From Azolla caroliniana (Eukaryota; Polypodiophyta), in NCBI GenBank assembly GCA_043228905.1, contig JBHGNT010000003.1, forward strand, positions 868,001 through 932,000: a stretch of 64,000 bases of DNA, in the 5' to 3' direction. Made by a program: the position numbers and the translations under genes. The notes beneath the pieces are model-generated. The model worked only from the letters and a program-made list of their open reading frames with translations, did no database searches and was not told the DNA's origin. Below are positions 50,321-60,400 of the stretch, piece by piece (within the stretch, counting starts at the first letter, position 1; every line of letters starts with the position of its first letter).

Positions 50321-50575
50321 ACTAAATCTTTGGAAATGTGAACCATTTGATCGTTAGACACTTTTTGTAATGTGGTGTAGACACTTTTTGTAATGTGGTG
50401 TTGTTTCTTGTGTGAACCTAACCTCATGTTAGGTACACAATTGTTGTTTGGATTTTTGAGTAAATCTTTGGAAATGTGAACCATTTGTTTGGGTAGACAC
50501 ATTTTTTATTATGTGTTGTTGCTTGCATGAATGCAACCTCATGTTAGATACACAATACTAGTTTGAATTTCTTCA
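50321..50575. repeat. Direct duplication of about 140 bp
   Basis: 'taaatctttggaaatgtgaa' at 50322 recurs at 50461, followed in both by a 'tagacac.ttttt' block and 'aacctcatgttag.tacacaa'. The first copy also has an internal tandem repeat of 'tagacactttttgtaatgtg'. Confidence 0.85.
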
Positions 50576-50937
50576 ATGTGCATGATATGTGCCTAAAATA
50601 AACTTGAGGCTTTCTTGTTTGGGTTCCTCAATCATTTATTATGTGTATTAGTATTAAGAAATTGTCCTGAAGTCAAGGTCATCGAGTGACGCTTCGTTAA
50701 TTGTTTAGGATCTCATTGATTCTATATATGGTGAATTGCTCGTGAAAGTTTTCCTTGTCAAGTATTGCAATACATGATGCTCTATTTTGCCTTGCTATCC
50801 ATGTTTTTTCATCAATGTGACCAATGACAATAACCTAGGTGCACAACACAGTTTTTCGTTGGTTAAAAATGTACCATTATTAATTAATGTTGAGTTTTGT
50901 TGATATTACCGATGCCAAATTGCTAGCGAACTTTGAT

Positions 50938-50990
50938 TTTCTAGGTCACCTAGATTTTCCACGTTGTCGTAGTGTATTTCGTACACTACG
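50938..50990. repeat. Two adjacent palindromes
   Basis: TCTAGGT-C-ACCTAGA at 50938-50952 and CGTAGTGTA-TTTCG-TACACTACG at 50968-50990 (9-bp perfect stem). They lie at the left edge of the SINE/LTR region and may be part of an element terminus. Confidence 0.7.
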
Positions 50991-51069
50991 TGAAAAAGTA
51001 AAAATAATATAACCGATTTAATTACATATAAATAAATAAAATAATATATCAAGATATTTATCACGTGCA

Positions 51070-51135
51070 TAGGGCAAGATTCAAACCTTGTACCTCCACG
51101 TAGCCAAACCTCAACTTTACCATTATGCTACCTTA
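51070..51135 (-). mobile_element. tRNA-derived SINE head (relic)
   Basis: On the minus strand it reads TAGCATAATGGTAAAG (A box) and, about 35 bases on, GGTTTGAATCTTGCC (B box). Box spacing is tRNA-like. It resembles the head at 15608 in layout but not closely in sequence. It lies near, or inside, the start of the LTR region described next. Confidence 0.5.
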
Positions 51136-51139
51136 TCTT

Positions 51140-51757
51140 TAGTGTTTTATAAATAGATTTAATAACTATAAGTGCTTTATTTGCGCCTACCTTTATTAAA
51201 AGGTAAATCGTGCATTTTTAGAGTGTGTGAATATTTTATAGAAAAAAACGCAAGCAACTAAAAAGTGACTCGTGCACATCTAGCGTGCATGAGCACTATA
51301 TTTAGCAAATAAAAGCAAGGATTAGAAAAGCATCACATGCATATTTAGTGTGCATGAACATATTAAAAAAAAAAGCATGTAGCTATGCTTAGTCTCTCCC
51401 ATCACTACATAAGGATGGGGAGCACAATGTAATAGTGTGTGAAATATTTGGAAATTGGATATATTTCCGAAAACACCAACCGATTAATATAATCGTGGGA
51501 TTCACGAAAATAATATAATCTATACTTGTGGGATTCACAAGTTTCTTATATCTTTCTTTCAATCTAAATACATATTCTTATCTAAATATTGATTAATAGA
51601 ATACAATACACTCGTGGGATTCACGAAATTTCTATCTCTCTTTCTAATAATCTATTCATTACTAGCCTCATCTCATATTCTTCTTTCTCCTAGTCCAAAA
51701 CCCCGGTGGTTCCCACCCGACTCACGCAAACGATCCGGAGCCGAAAGGCACGACACA
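51140..51757 (+). mobile_element. Probable 5' LTR (left edge uncertain)
   Basis: The sequence ends in ACA two bases before a primer-binding site and is followed by a gag ORF, as expected of a 5' LTR. A TATA-like 'ctacataaggatgggg' (about 51400) and a series of hairpins downstream suit the R/U5 part. No matching 3' LTR was found before 54800, so the left edge cannot be set by comparison. Confidence 0.45.
51493..51626 (+). other. Three covarying hairpins with GGATT loops
   Basis: TCGTG-GGATT-CACGA at 51493-51507, ACTTGTG-GGATT-CACAAGT at 51524-51542 and TCGTG-GGATT-CACGA at 51612-51626. The loop is constant. In the second copy the second stem pair is T-A instead of C-G, so pairing is preserved. 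They lie in the predicted transcribed end of the LTR. Confidence 0.7.
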
Positions 51758-51759
51758 GT

Positions 51760-51776
51760 TGGTGAACCCGACGTGA
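51760..51776 (+). promoter_or_regulatory. Candidate tRNA primer-binding site
   Basis: TGGTGAACCCGACGTGA begins with the TGG complementary to a tRNA CCA end and lies two bases after the putative LTR end and 17 bases before the gag ATG. The tRNA species was not identified. Confidence 0.55.
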
Positions 51777-51793
51777 AGGTGGGTGGCAAGGAG

Positions 51794-53875
51794 ATGGAGA
51801 ATCAACAAGAGGCGATGAACATGATGATGATGATGTTCGAGAGAATGCTACAAGAACAACGCGAGATGTCGGAGATCACGATAGTAGTAAAGCGGCTCGT
51901 ACAACGAAACGGACAATTCAACGGAAACGATGTGTCACGCTATCTACGTGACTACAAGGCGGAGATGATACGATGTGGGATACCGGAAGGATTGCAAGTG
52001 ACATCCTTCAATCGGGTAGCCACGGATGAGTTACAAGAAAGAATCTACAAGATACGGCAACAAAATTCGACATGGGGGTCATTCGAAGAAGCTTTACGAG
52101 AGGCATATGATTACAAGAGATCGAAGGGAAAAGATCGGCGAGAATTCGACGAATGGGTGGCATCGGAGAAGACCCACCGAAGTGCAACACAAGCATTCCT
52201 AGAGTTCGAGCATCGTCTTGCTCAACTCTCGGAGCGGGAACAACGGTTGGTGGGGGAGGATAAAGTCCTAATGTTCGTAAAATCGATCGATCGAAAAGAA
52301 AGGATGGACATCGGGATCGAACTCGAAGACGATGACGGTACGAATGGTCTTACCGAAAATTGGGCCGAAGTCCAAAGGGTATGCCGGAGACATGATGAGA
52401 GGAAGATGAGAATCTTGTCAACAACATGGCCGATGAAGGATGGTCGATTGAAGACAAACGATGGAGCCGATATGAAGGCCGAAATACAACATGATGGTGC
52501 GACGGAAGAGGGTGTAAAACAAGCTACCCTCTTGTCTTGCGAAAGAACGACGGCGAAGGATAAGGCCGATAACCCAAGTGTAGAAGAAGATTTCGGAATA
52601 CAAGTGTCCGAAACATCAGGTGAAAAAGGGGTAAGCATAATTGATGTTTCCATAATTGATGCAGTGAAAGAGAGCAAGGAGGACTTGATTGAGGAGGTCA
52701 CCACAAAAGATGACATCGAATCGAAGGTGGCTATGGACGAATCAATGGCGGATGGCCATATCGAGATTTCTCCACCACTGATTCTAGAGACTCCGGCGGT
52801 TGCGTTCGAAAGGCAACGTGAGACCGAAGAGACGGAAGGTGGCGGAGAGAAAACAAAGGTCGAAGTCGATGCATACGACGGAGAGATAGCCGAGAATATG
52901 GCTATGGGTGAAACAATGGAGGATGATAATACCGAGGATTCCTACCCACTAATTCTAGAGACTTCGGCAGTTGTGTCCGAGAACCAACGTGAGACCGGAG
53001 AGACGGGAGGTGGCAGCAAGAAAGGTAAAGTCGGAAGCCGGTTTGGATGGAAGGTGATCCGGACGGGATTCCGATCCGAAAGAAAGCCGAACCGGGTAAA
53101 AGAGGATTCGACCAAAAGTCGACCCGAAAGAAAGCCGAACCGAAAGGAAAAGAATTCGGCCAAAAGACGACACAAACGAAAGCCGAACCGGGCGAATGAG
53201 GATTCGGCCGAAAGACGACCCGAAAGAAAGCCGACCCGAAAAGGGGTCGACTCGGTCAAAACCGATCGACCGAGTCTGACTTGGCCGAACGCGAATATGG
53301 ATGGAAGCCGACCTAGCCGAAAGCCGATCGGACGAGATCGATCCGGAAAGAAGCTAATCCGACTCAACCGGAGGTTGGACCGGTCAAGGCTGGTGAAAAC
53401 GAGGAAAAGAAAGCCAACTGAAACCGAAACCGATAGATCGAAACCGGGCCGGAAGGAGACCGACTCAATCGAAACCGAACAACCGATTCCGATTTGGCCG
53501 AATACGAATCCGATCGGAAGCCGATCAAACCGAAAGTCGATCGGACGAGAGCAATCCGGAAAAAAGTCAAGGTTGATGAAGACAAGAAAGAGGCCAGTAA
53601 AAGACACTACCACGAATGACAAGGGCCAAGAATATGACGAGAGAGAACAAAGAATATGGTGGATCGGATGGCGACAATGGTTCGGGTGGAAAGAATGGGT
53701 CTACTCAAAATGGAGAGACAAAGTTGACATAGCGGGACAAACGGAGGATGAAGGGGAGACAACGAGCATCGGCAACTTCGGCACAACGTGTTGTACCAAT
53801 CTCATGGCATATGATCTTTTGCAACTTAAGGCCAATGTTTTCTATTGTAAATGCAAAGTGTTTGCGCACCTTTGA
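51794..53875 (+). CDS. Ty3-type Gag-only polyprotein with repeat-built basic tail
   Basis: An intact 693-aa ORF from ATG 51794; the frame is open further upstream (to a GTG at 51614), but that part is LTR. Residues about 30-210 have the capsid-like layout of Ty3/Gypsy Gag: FNGNDVSRYLRDYKAEM, then WGSFEEALREAY, then EFDEWV and FLEFEHRLAQLSE. There is no CCHC zinc knuckle, and no protease, reverse transcriptase, RNase H or integrase follows. Instead there is an acidic middle with a 57-residue tandem duplication (period 171 bp, from 52733 and 52904), then a strongly basic tail of 15-residue RPERKPNR-type repeats (53072-53265), a second larger duplication, and a Trp-rich segment near residues 617-640. 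It could be a non-autonomous gag-only element supplied in trans, or a domesticated gag. An open frame this long argues for recent activity or selection. Confidence 0.7.
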   Translation: MENQQEAMNMMMMMFERMLQEQREMSEITIVVKRLVQRNGQFNGNDVSRYLRDYKAEMIRCGIPEGLQVTSFNRVATDELQERIYKIRQQNSTWGSFEEALREAYDYKRSKGKDRREFDEWVASEKTHRSATQAFLEFEHRLAQLSEREQRLVGEDKVLMFVKSIDRKERMDIGIELEDDDGTNGLTENWAEVQRVCRRHDERKMRILSTTWPMKDGRLKTNDGADMKAEIQHDGATEEGVKQATLLSCERTTAKDKADNPSVEEDFGIQVSETSGEKGVSIIDVSIIDAVKESKEDLIEEVTTKDDIESKVAMDESMADGHIEISPPLILETPAVAFERQRETEETEGGGEKTKVEVDAYDGEIAENMAMGETMEDDNTEDSYPLILETSAVVSENQRETGETGGGSKKGKVGSRFGWKVIRTGFRSERKPNRVKEDSTKSRPERKPNRKEKNSAKRRHKRKPNRANEDSAERRPERKPTRKGVDSVKTDRPSLTWPNANMDGSRPSRKPIGRDRSGKKLIRLNRRLDRSRLVKTRKRKPTETETDRSKPGRKETDSIETEQPIPIWPNTNPIGSRSNRKSIGREQSGKKSRLMKTRKRPVKDTTTNDKGQEYDEREQRIWWIGWRQWFGWKEWVYSKWRDKVDIAGQTEDEGETTSIGNFGTTCCTNLMAYDLLQLKANVFYCKCKVFAHL

Positions 53876-54785
53876 CTTGTATCACCCATTGAATTCACTA
53901 CTAAATAAGCTATCTCCCTTCTCAATGAAACATGTTGCCAATATCTCTTAGGGGCGGTAGTCCCCGATTGATGTTTGTATGTTGTACGAAACTTGGGGGT
54001 CGATACATAGCTCCTATATATGAAACCTAGGGTATGTGGGGAACCATGACTATAGACTTGATAATGAGAAGGTGAGTAGATCATGTTGTGTGTGGGTGGT
54101 TGTGTCATTTGTTCTATAGAGATAGTCGAGGGGGGTATTAAGAGCTTGACAAACTCTGACATGGAAAGGTGAAATGAAGTCAAGGAGAAGTTAGGAAGAG
54201 CGGAGATGGGAGATAGAACTAGAAGAGAGCAAGGTTCAGAGAGGCGACAGGTTGAGAGATCCAACGGGAAGTATCTCTAGTGGATCGATCGACTAGGAGA
54301 TGTATTCTATGGAACAATCACATTTGCAAATGACAAATCATTGGGAGAACAGTCACGAGATCAAGTATGAAACTGTCACGAGATTAAGTGCAAAGACTAT
54401 CAGGCACTAAAGAGATTGGAAACGAAGAGCGAGGGATCAATTTGTAGGGACTACAAATGGACAACGGGCCATATTCGGGTAGAAGCTGCTTACCCAAAAT
54501 GGGTAGAAAGAGCGAACTGAGAAGGATGGACACTGGGAGGAGCCTAGAGGAGATGGGTGACTCGGATTGCCCACGAACATATATATGCACGAGAGATGGC
54601 CTGGGACCTCTTGGGCTCTTGAGCTCGTGATGACTCTTGATTTTGATGAGTGGGGAGGGTGGATTGATTGGAGGGGTCAAAACAAACACGAAAATCATGA
54701 GGAAAGTGTTTATTTTGTATAAGTAAGTGTTAAAACAGAATAACATACAATCAATGATAGTTGCGTTAAAACAGAGTGTATATGT
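53876..54785. other. Gag element 3' region and spacer
   Basis: No gene is recognised. GGGGCGGTAGTCCCC (53952-53966) is a short inverted repeat after the gag stop. The expected 3' LTR is not seen. 'cacgagat.aagt' occurs twice near 54355-54385. Confidence 0.4.
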
Positions 54786-54819
54786 GTGTGTGTGTGTGTG
54801 TGGTGTTTGAATTATTGTA

Positions 54820-54978
54820 GTGGGCGATTTGAAGCAGCACAGACGGACATCGCCTTCTTCCATGAGATCATCATCTCCTCCGTCTCCGTCTCCGTCTCTG
54901 CTCTGTTCCTGATCAGATCACATCATTTCTCTTCTTGTCCGCCTTCTTCTCCCCCCCCGCCCCATCCTCCTTTCAAAG
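54820..54978 (+). other. 5' UTR exon of the DUF726 gene
   Basis: A CT-rich leader ends in CAAAG followed by a GTATGT donor at 54979. An in-leader ATG at 54862 opens a 16-codon uORF ending at 54912. Joining to the coding exon at 57433 is inferred from splice signals; other leader exons in between cannot be excluded. A (GT)n run lies just upstream (54784-54802). Confidence 0.45.
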
Positions 54979-57432
54979 GTATGTTTTTTTTTTCTATTTT
55001 CATTAATTATCGTCGTAAGATTTTGATTCTTTTTTGTTCTCAAACAAAGTTCATTTATTTGTTTTATTACTTAGAGTCTTTGTTTTCTTTTTTCAGCAAG
55101 TAGATTTTTAATTTGTTTTTTCCTACTTATAAAATAATGGGGAATTTGAGAAGAAAATGCGACAAAATTTACAGGAATTTTGGTATATCACATACGTTTG
55201 AGTTGTGGAATCAGGCTGGCAGATTTTTTCTTTATGAATTGGGTGGATCAAATGATAGGAAATGATGAGAGAATACTGAAAAGCTATAGGAATCCGATAG
55301 GAAACTTATATATTTGTTGTATTTTGGTTCCTTCACAAAATATTTTTGAGTTAGAGAAGTTCCGGAAATTGGACCAAGAAACACAGTATTTATAACGTTT
55401 CTTTCCATGCTAGGCGGGTTTGCATAAATTAGTGGAAATAATTTAAATTACCCCAAGAATTTCGGATGTATGGTAGGAAATCTGATCGCAATGTCAGATT
55501 TAGTCCCCAACTGGAAATAAACTTAGCAGAATTTGGTGGAAAACATATGTATTCATCTGTGATTTACTTCCATTCTTAAAAATCTCTAACCTGTGATGAA
55601 CTCATAGGAAAAACTTTATATATTCATATCAGAGTTTGTTCCCAGCCAGAAAGTTCTGAATTCAATTGACATTGTAGAGAATAAGAGAACCTTTTGGAAT
55701 CAACAAGCCAAATTTAGAGATTAGACTGATGCATGAACATAGTTAAAAGTGATTAACGATCCCAGGAAATTTCTTCACGAGTTATTTGTAATGGTATGAA
55801 CTGGTTTGATCGATCATTACAACACGAGTAATTGTTTTCAAATGGAAATTTTGATTTATGGTTAAAACATGCCTAATCACATCCAATAATATTCACGAGT
55901 GGTTAAGAATGGGATGAAAGCTTTTGATTGGTCATCATGATATGGTTAATCATGTTGAACAATATTTGTAATGATTTTGAATGTGCTGAATATTTTTATT
56001 TCATCATTTTGACATAAACGAGATATGGATTTCTGCAATGGTATTTGTATATCTATATGAGAGATGATTTTCATCCATGTATAGGATTTTTATGTTTCCA
56101 TAAGATAGTAATTTCTATACATATGGCCAAAACTTAACTAGCACATGTAAAACCTATTCAGACCATATAAGTAAGCGGAACAAAATTGATGAAGTGATCA
56201 AGCAAGATGAAAATGTCAAGCTAAAGTGCAGAAATATTTAATTGAACCTAGACTAGGTGGAACATCCAAGATCATTTATGCACGTCCTAGATAATTTAAG
56301 TAGAATGGATTGCCAAGGTCTGTAGTTGGACTTACCGACTGGAAGAAAGAAAGGGATTAAAATATTTCTAATAATGTTTAGAGAAATATCTGATCTGGGA
56401 GCATTGCACTACTGACTAGAAGAAAGAAACGATTAAAATTTTTGTAATAATATTTTGAAAATATATTGATCTAGGAACCAACTCTTGTACACACTTTTTT
56501 GTCTTATACATTTATACACTGTAAATAGTCTGTAGAGAGTGAGTGGAGCAGTTTACTTCTGCATGTCTTCTCAAATGATTACTTGAGAAGAAACTTCATA
56601 TTGTTGAGATTTTGAATCCTCTTAGGCCAGCCACTGTGAAATGATCTATTATAGGAACATCTAGATTCATGTACATATTCATATGCATGAATACAAATAT
56701 GTTTATATTTATGCATATATGCATGCTTGGGTATGTGTATGTATGTATGTGTATTTACGTATAGCTATTTATACATATGTGAAAACACAACTTGATTAAT
56801 CAACTGCTACATTTCTCTTCCTTTCGCAATAAATATCTAATACATTAACACGAATGCATGTGTGCATCTGACAGCTGTGCACTCACGTGTACTACTAAAA
56901 GTAGCCCCTGTAATTCTATAATTAAATAATCAGTTAACTTCAGTTCTTACAACCTGCTATCGTATGAGTTTACAACCATGTACTGAGGTTTGAATTGCTT
57001 ATAGACTAATCAAACGAAAATTGGGTTTTGTAGGTCATACAATCAAAATTCGAATATCTTTGTGGAGATTCTTTCCTCAATTTTATCTTAGTAGTGAATG
57101 CAAGCTACTGTGGTCATAAAAATTCTATCATCCCTCAATGCTCTTGTGCAGCCTACCTTCTTCATTTAGGTAACACTTGCATTGCATTTCTACCTGGGAT
57201 TCTATAACAGTCAATTTCCTTATTATACATTTTGTTTTTGCATTTCTAGTATTTGAAGAAACGATCCACTTTGTTCAGAACAGCTGTTTCAGTTCATTTT
57301 GTCAAACTTATTGATGCTGAAATGTTCTAAGATTTTGGCATAATAGGTACGGTTTGGTTCTCTGTGCTCTTTCCCAGACTCAAGTCTTTACACTTAATAT
57401 TCGGCACCAGACTAATATTGGTGATTGTACAG
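54979..57432 (+). other. Inferred leader intron of the DUF726 gene
   Basis: AT-rich, with no coding content recognised; an (ATGT)n run lies near 56730-56750. It ends at the TTGTACAG acceptor before 57433. Confidence 0.4.
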
Positions 57433-57445
57433 GTTTCTACTAGCA

Positions 57446-60400
57446 ATGGTGGATTTACAACCAGTGCATCGCTATGCAGCTGGTGCATTGATATCTTTAG
57501 CTCTTCAGCAAGCTCATATTAACCAGTTATCCCTACACGATCATCTAAATGGTTGTATAGAAAATGAAGAATACTCTTCAATAAATACAGGAATTGATGA
57601 AGAAAATGATATATTATGGACGAGCCCCCAATCTGGTTTGCTTCGCCCAATATTCAGGTATGTCTCCCTATATTGATGTTGAGGATAATTGAATGTTTAA
57701 AATTTATAACAGCAATTAGAAAGTATTGATTGGGCTTTCAGTACAATGAACAACTTTCTTTTTACCACATTTGCCTAGAGGAATAGGATTACAAGATAGC
57801 AACTAGTATACCTGTATATTGAGAGTGTCCGGATTCCATAAGAATGGGGACTTGCCATAATTATTTCGTTGCCTTTGTGATGGAGTTTTACTGGGTGGAC
57901 ACAAAATCTGACATCATTCTGTAACGTCTCTTGGGGTCCTTACCAGAAGTTTCTTCTTACTCAGGTGGTGTTCTTGAGAATCGCCTAAGGTTGTGTGCAA
58001 GGACATACTACCGTTTACCCTTTTGTTGGTGAGATGGGTGAGAGCTAATGTCAATCCCCCTCGAGCTACTTACGTGTAAACGAACTATGAAAACATATGC
58101 TAAATGCAATCGACAACTCAATCAAATACACAAAACAAGACCTTTTACCTTGTTTCCATGCACCCGGTAGAAGAATGAAGAGACAAGAAGTCATAAACTT
58201 GGTTTAGCATCCATTAGTCCACTTAGATAATTACAAGTTATAAAGATACAATGTTTAAGCTCGTAACTTATAATTAGGAAAATAATTAAGGTGAGAGAGA
58301 GGCTTCAGCTTTAGCACTAGGGAGTATGTTCAAATGAGGAAGAACCTTTGCAAAAGGTTTAAAAATTAACCTTTATACTTCCCCCTTATTTAACCAGATT
58401 ACTTCTATGTCCCTATCATACTTGGGAGGGTATAAATATTTAAAATACGACCTTTAGATCCCATTACAATGTTAGGTTCTCTCTCTCTCTCTATTGCCCT
58501 ACATTTATGAGGAGTCTAGATTGTATACCCAGACCATAGCATCAGAGGTGAGATGTCCCACAGATACTTAACACAATCATTTATTTATTCTTTTAAGACA
58601 TATTGATATATGCCAGAGTGAGCAATTAAGTTTGCCAACATAAAGTTCAGATTGAGAGTATCTACTTTACAAAGGACCATATACATATGCAGCCAGGTAC
58701 AGTTTTGATGTGTAGATTTCATGCATAACACATATAAAGATGTAAGGTGGATTGTATCTCTAGCAAGATTATTCAAGATCTGTTTGGAGATGACATGCTG
58801 TCTCTAAGCCAGAGGCATGAGGTTCCTAAGCCTTACATTCTCTACTATTACCACGTCACACTCACAACACCTATAATTCATCATAGGTATATAAAGAATA
58901 CCCCTCTTTTCAGTTAGAATGGTTTATACATAGAGGGATCCCTTTTGAGAGACAGGCTACATCTTGAAATTTTTTATATGCAGGAGATATGAATAACTTC
59001 TTAGAGGCTGTTGAGAAATTTACATGGAGACCAAATAGCAGAAATTGAGCAGGTCCATGCTCATTTTCTTGTACATGACCTCAATCCCACTATAGACTTT
59101 GGTTAGAGGTCGATTTTCTCATTGTGTGTTTGTGTTTTGGATAGCATATGGTTGCACATCAACTTCTAACTCACAGCACTCTGTTTGTTTCCCTAACAGT
59201 TTCATCATTTTAATAATTTTTTTACTTTACAGTGGACACTCATCCACATTTAGTCTTGATGTTCCTTGTAATTGCAAATAATAATAGAACTATACAATGT
59301 TTTCTTAAATATTTATTAAAATATTGTTGAATTCATTGTCGATAGCTCCCATATGACACCATATGACAGGTATCTTAAAATAGAAATCAAAGCATGGGTT
59401 GGATTAGAACAAACAGCATTATCCATGGATGCAAAATCACATATTGAAGCTGTATGTGCCTTCTTAGAACCTCTTATTAAACAACATCCAAACTTGGGTT
59501 TCATCAAATATAAATGATTCTTGGGGATTCTGATTTCTCTGCAGTTTTTGAGAATACTCTCAGATGACGAAGATAATAATACTGCCTGCGACAATGCAGA
59601 GGTAAATTTGGCTGGAACTATAGAATCTATCACACTTAATTTTGACAACTCTTTCTCTGCCTCGGATGATGAAGCACAAACATCCAAATCTTCAGATACC
59701 TTGGGTGAATCCAAGCGCTTAGAAAGTTTGGATGTGGCTTCTGCTTCATCTATAGGTGGCTCCAATCAAGATTATCATGGATGTAATGGCAGTGCAACTC
59801 TTGAAAATATGGTACCATTGCTCAAAGAGGATTATTTTGCTTTTCCTCCAATGAAACATAATGAAACAGTCCCTGATACAGACTGGAATCAAGAAGAAAA
59901 TGATGATATGAAGAGATTAAGAGAGGTGCAAATGTTTACACATGAAGATAATGATGTTAATCTAGCAGCAGATCTGGGATCATTGACACAAAAGAGGAAA
60001 GTAGCAGTATTATATGAGCTGCTCGCTGCAGCAGTTGCCGATATTCCCGAAGAAGGTGATGATGTGTCAAGGTCAAGGCGGGGTTATGATGCCCGGCAAC
60101 GGGTAGCTCTTAGGCTCTTAGCAACCTGGCTCAATGTAAAGTGGAATAAAATGGTTAGTATCTATACCACATATATGTACTATTTGTTGATTGCGATATA
60201 TAATATGTCATAATCAAACATCTAAGAATATGTGCAGGCTGCAATGGAGATTCTAGTGGCATATGCTACCATAGCAGCTCAAGAAGATAAAGAAGAAAAC
60301 AAGGAAAAAGAAAATGAAACAAACAACTGGGCTAAATGGAAGCGAAGTGGACTTATAGGTGCCGCTGCAGTGACTGGGGGTGCACTGTTGGCATTTACTG

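Noticed and set aside
50938-50990. Helitron 3' terminus
   Set aside because: Hairpin then CTAG exists on the minus strand, but the spacing is 14 bases, the base after CTAG is G instead of the usual T, and no TC-start or Rep/helicase code is seen.
51614-51793. N-terminal hydrophobic extension of the Gag ORF (would look like a signal peptide)
   Set aside because: It would start from GTG, contains the third LTR hairpin and the primer-binding site, and the first ATG is at 51794.
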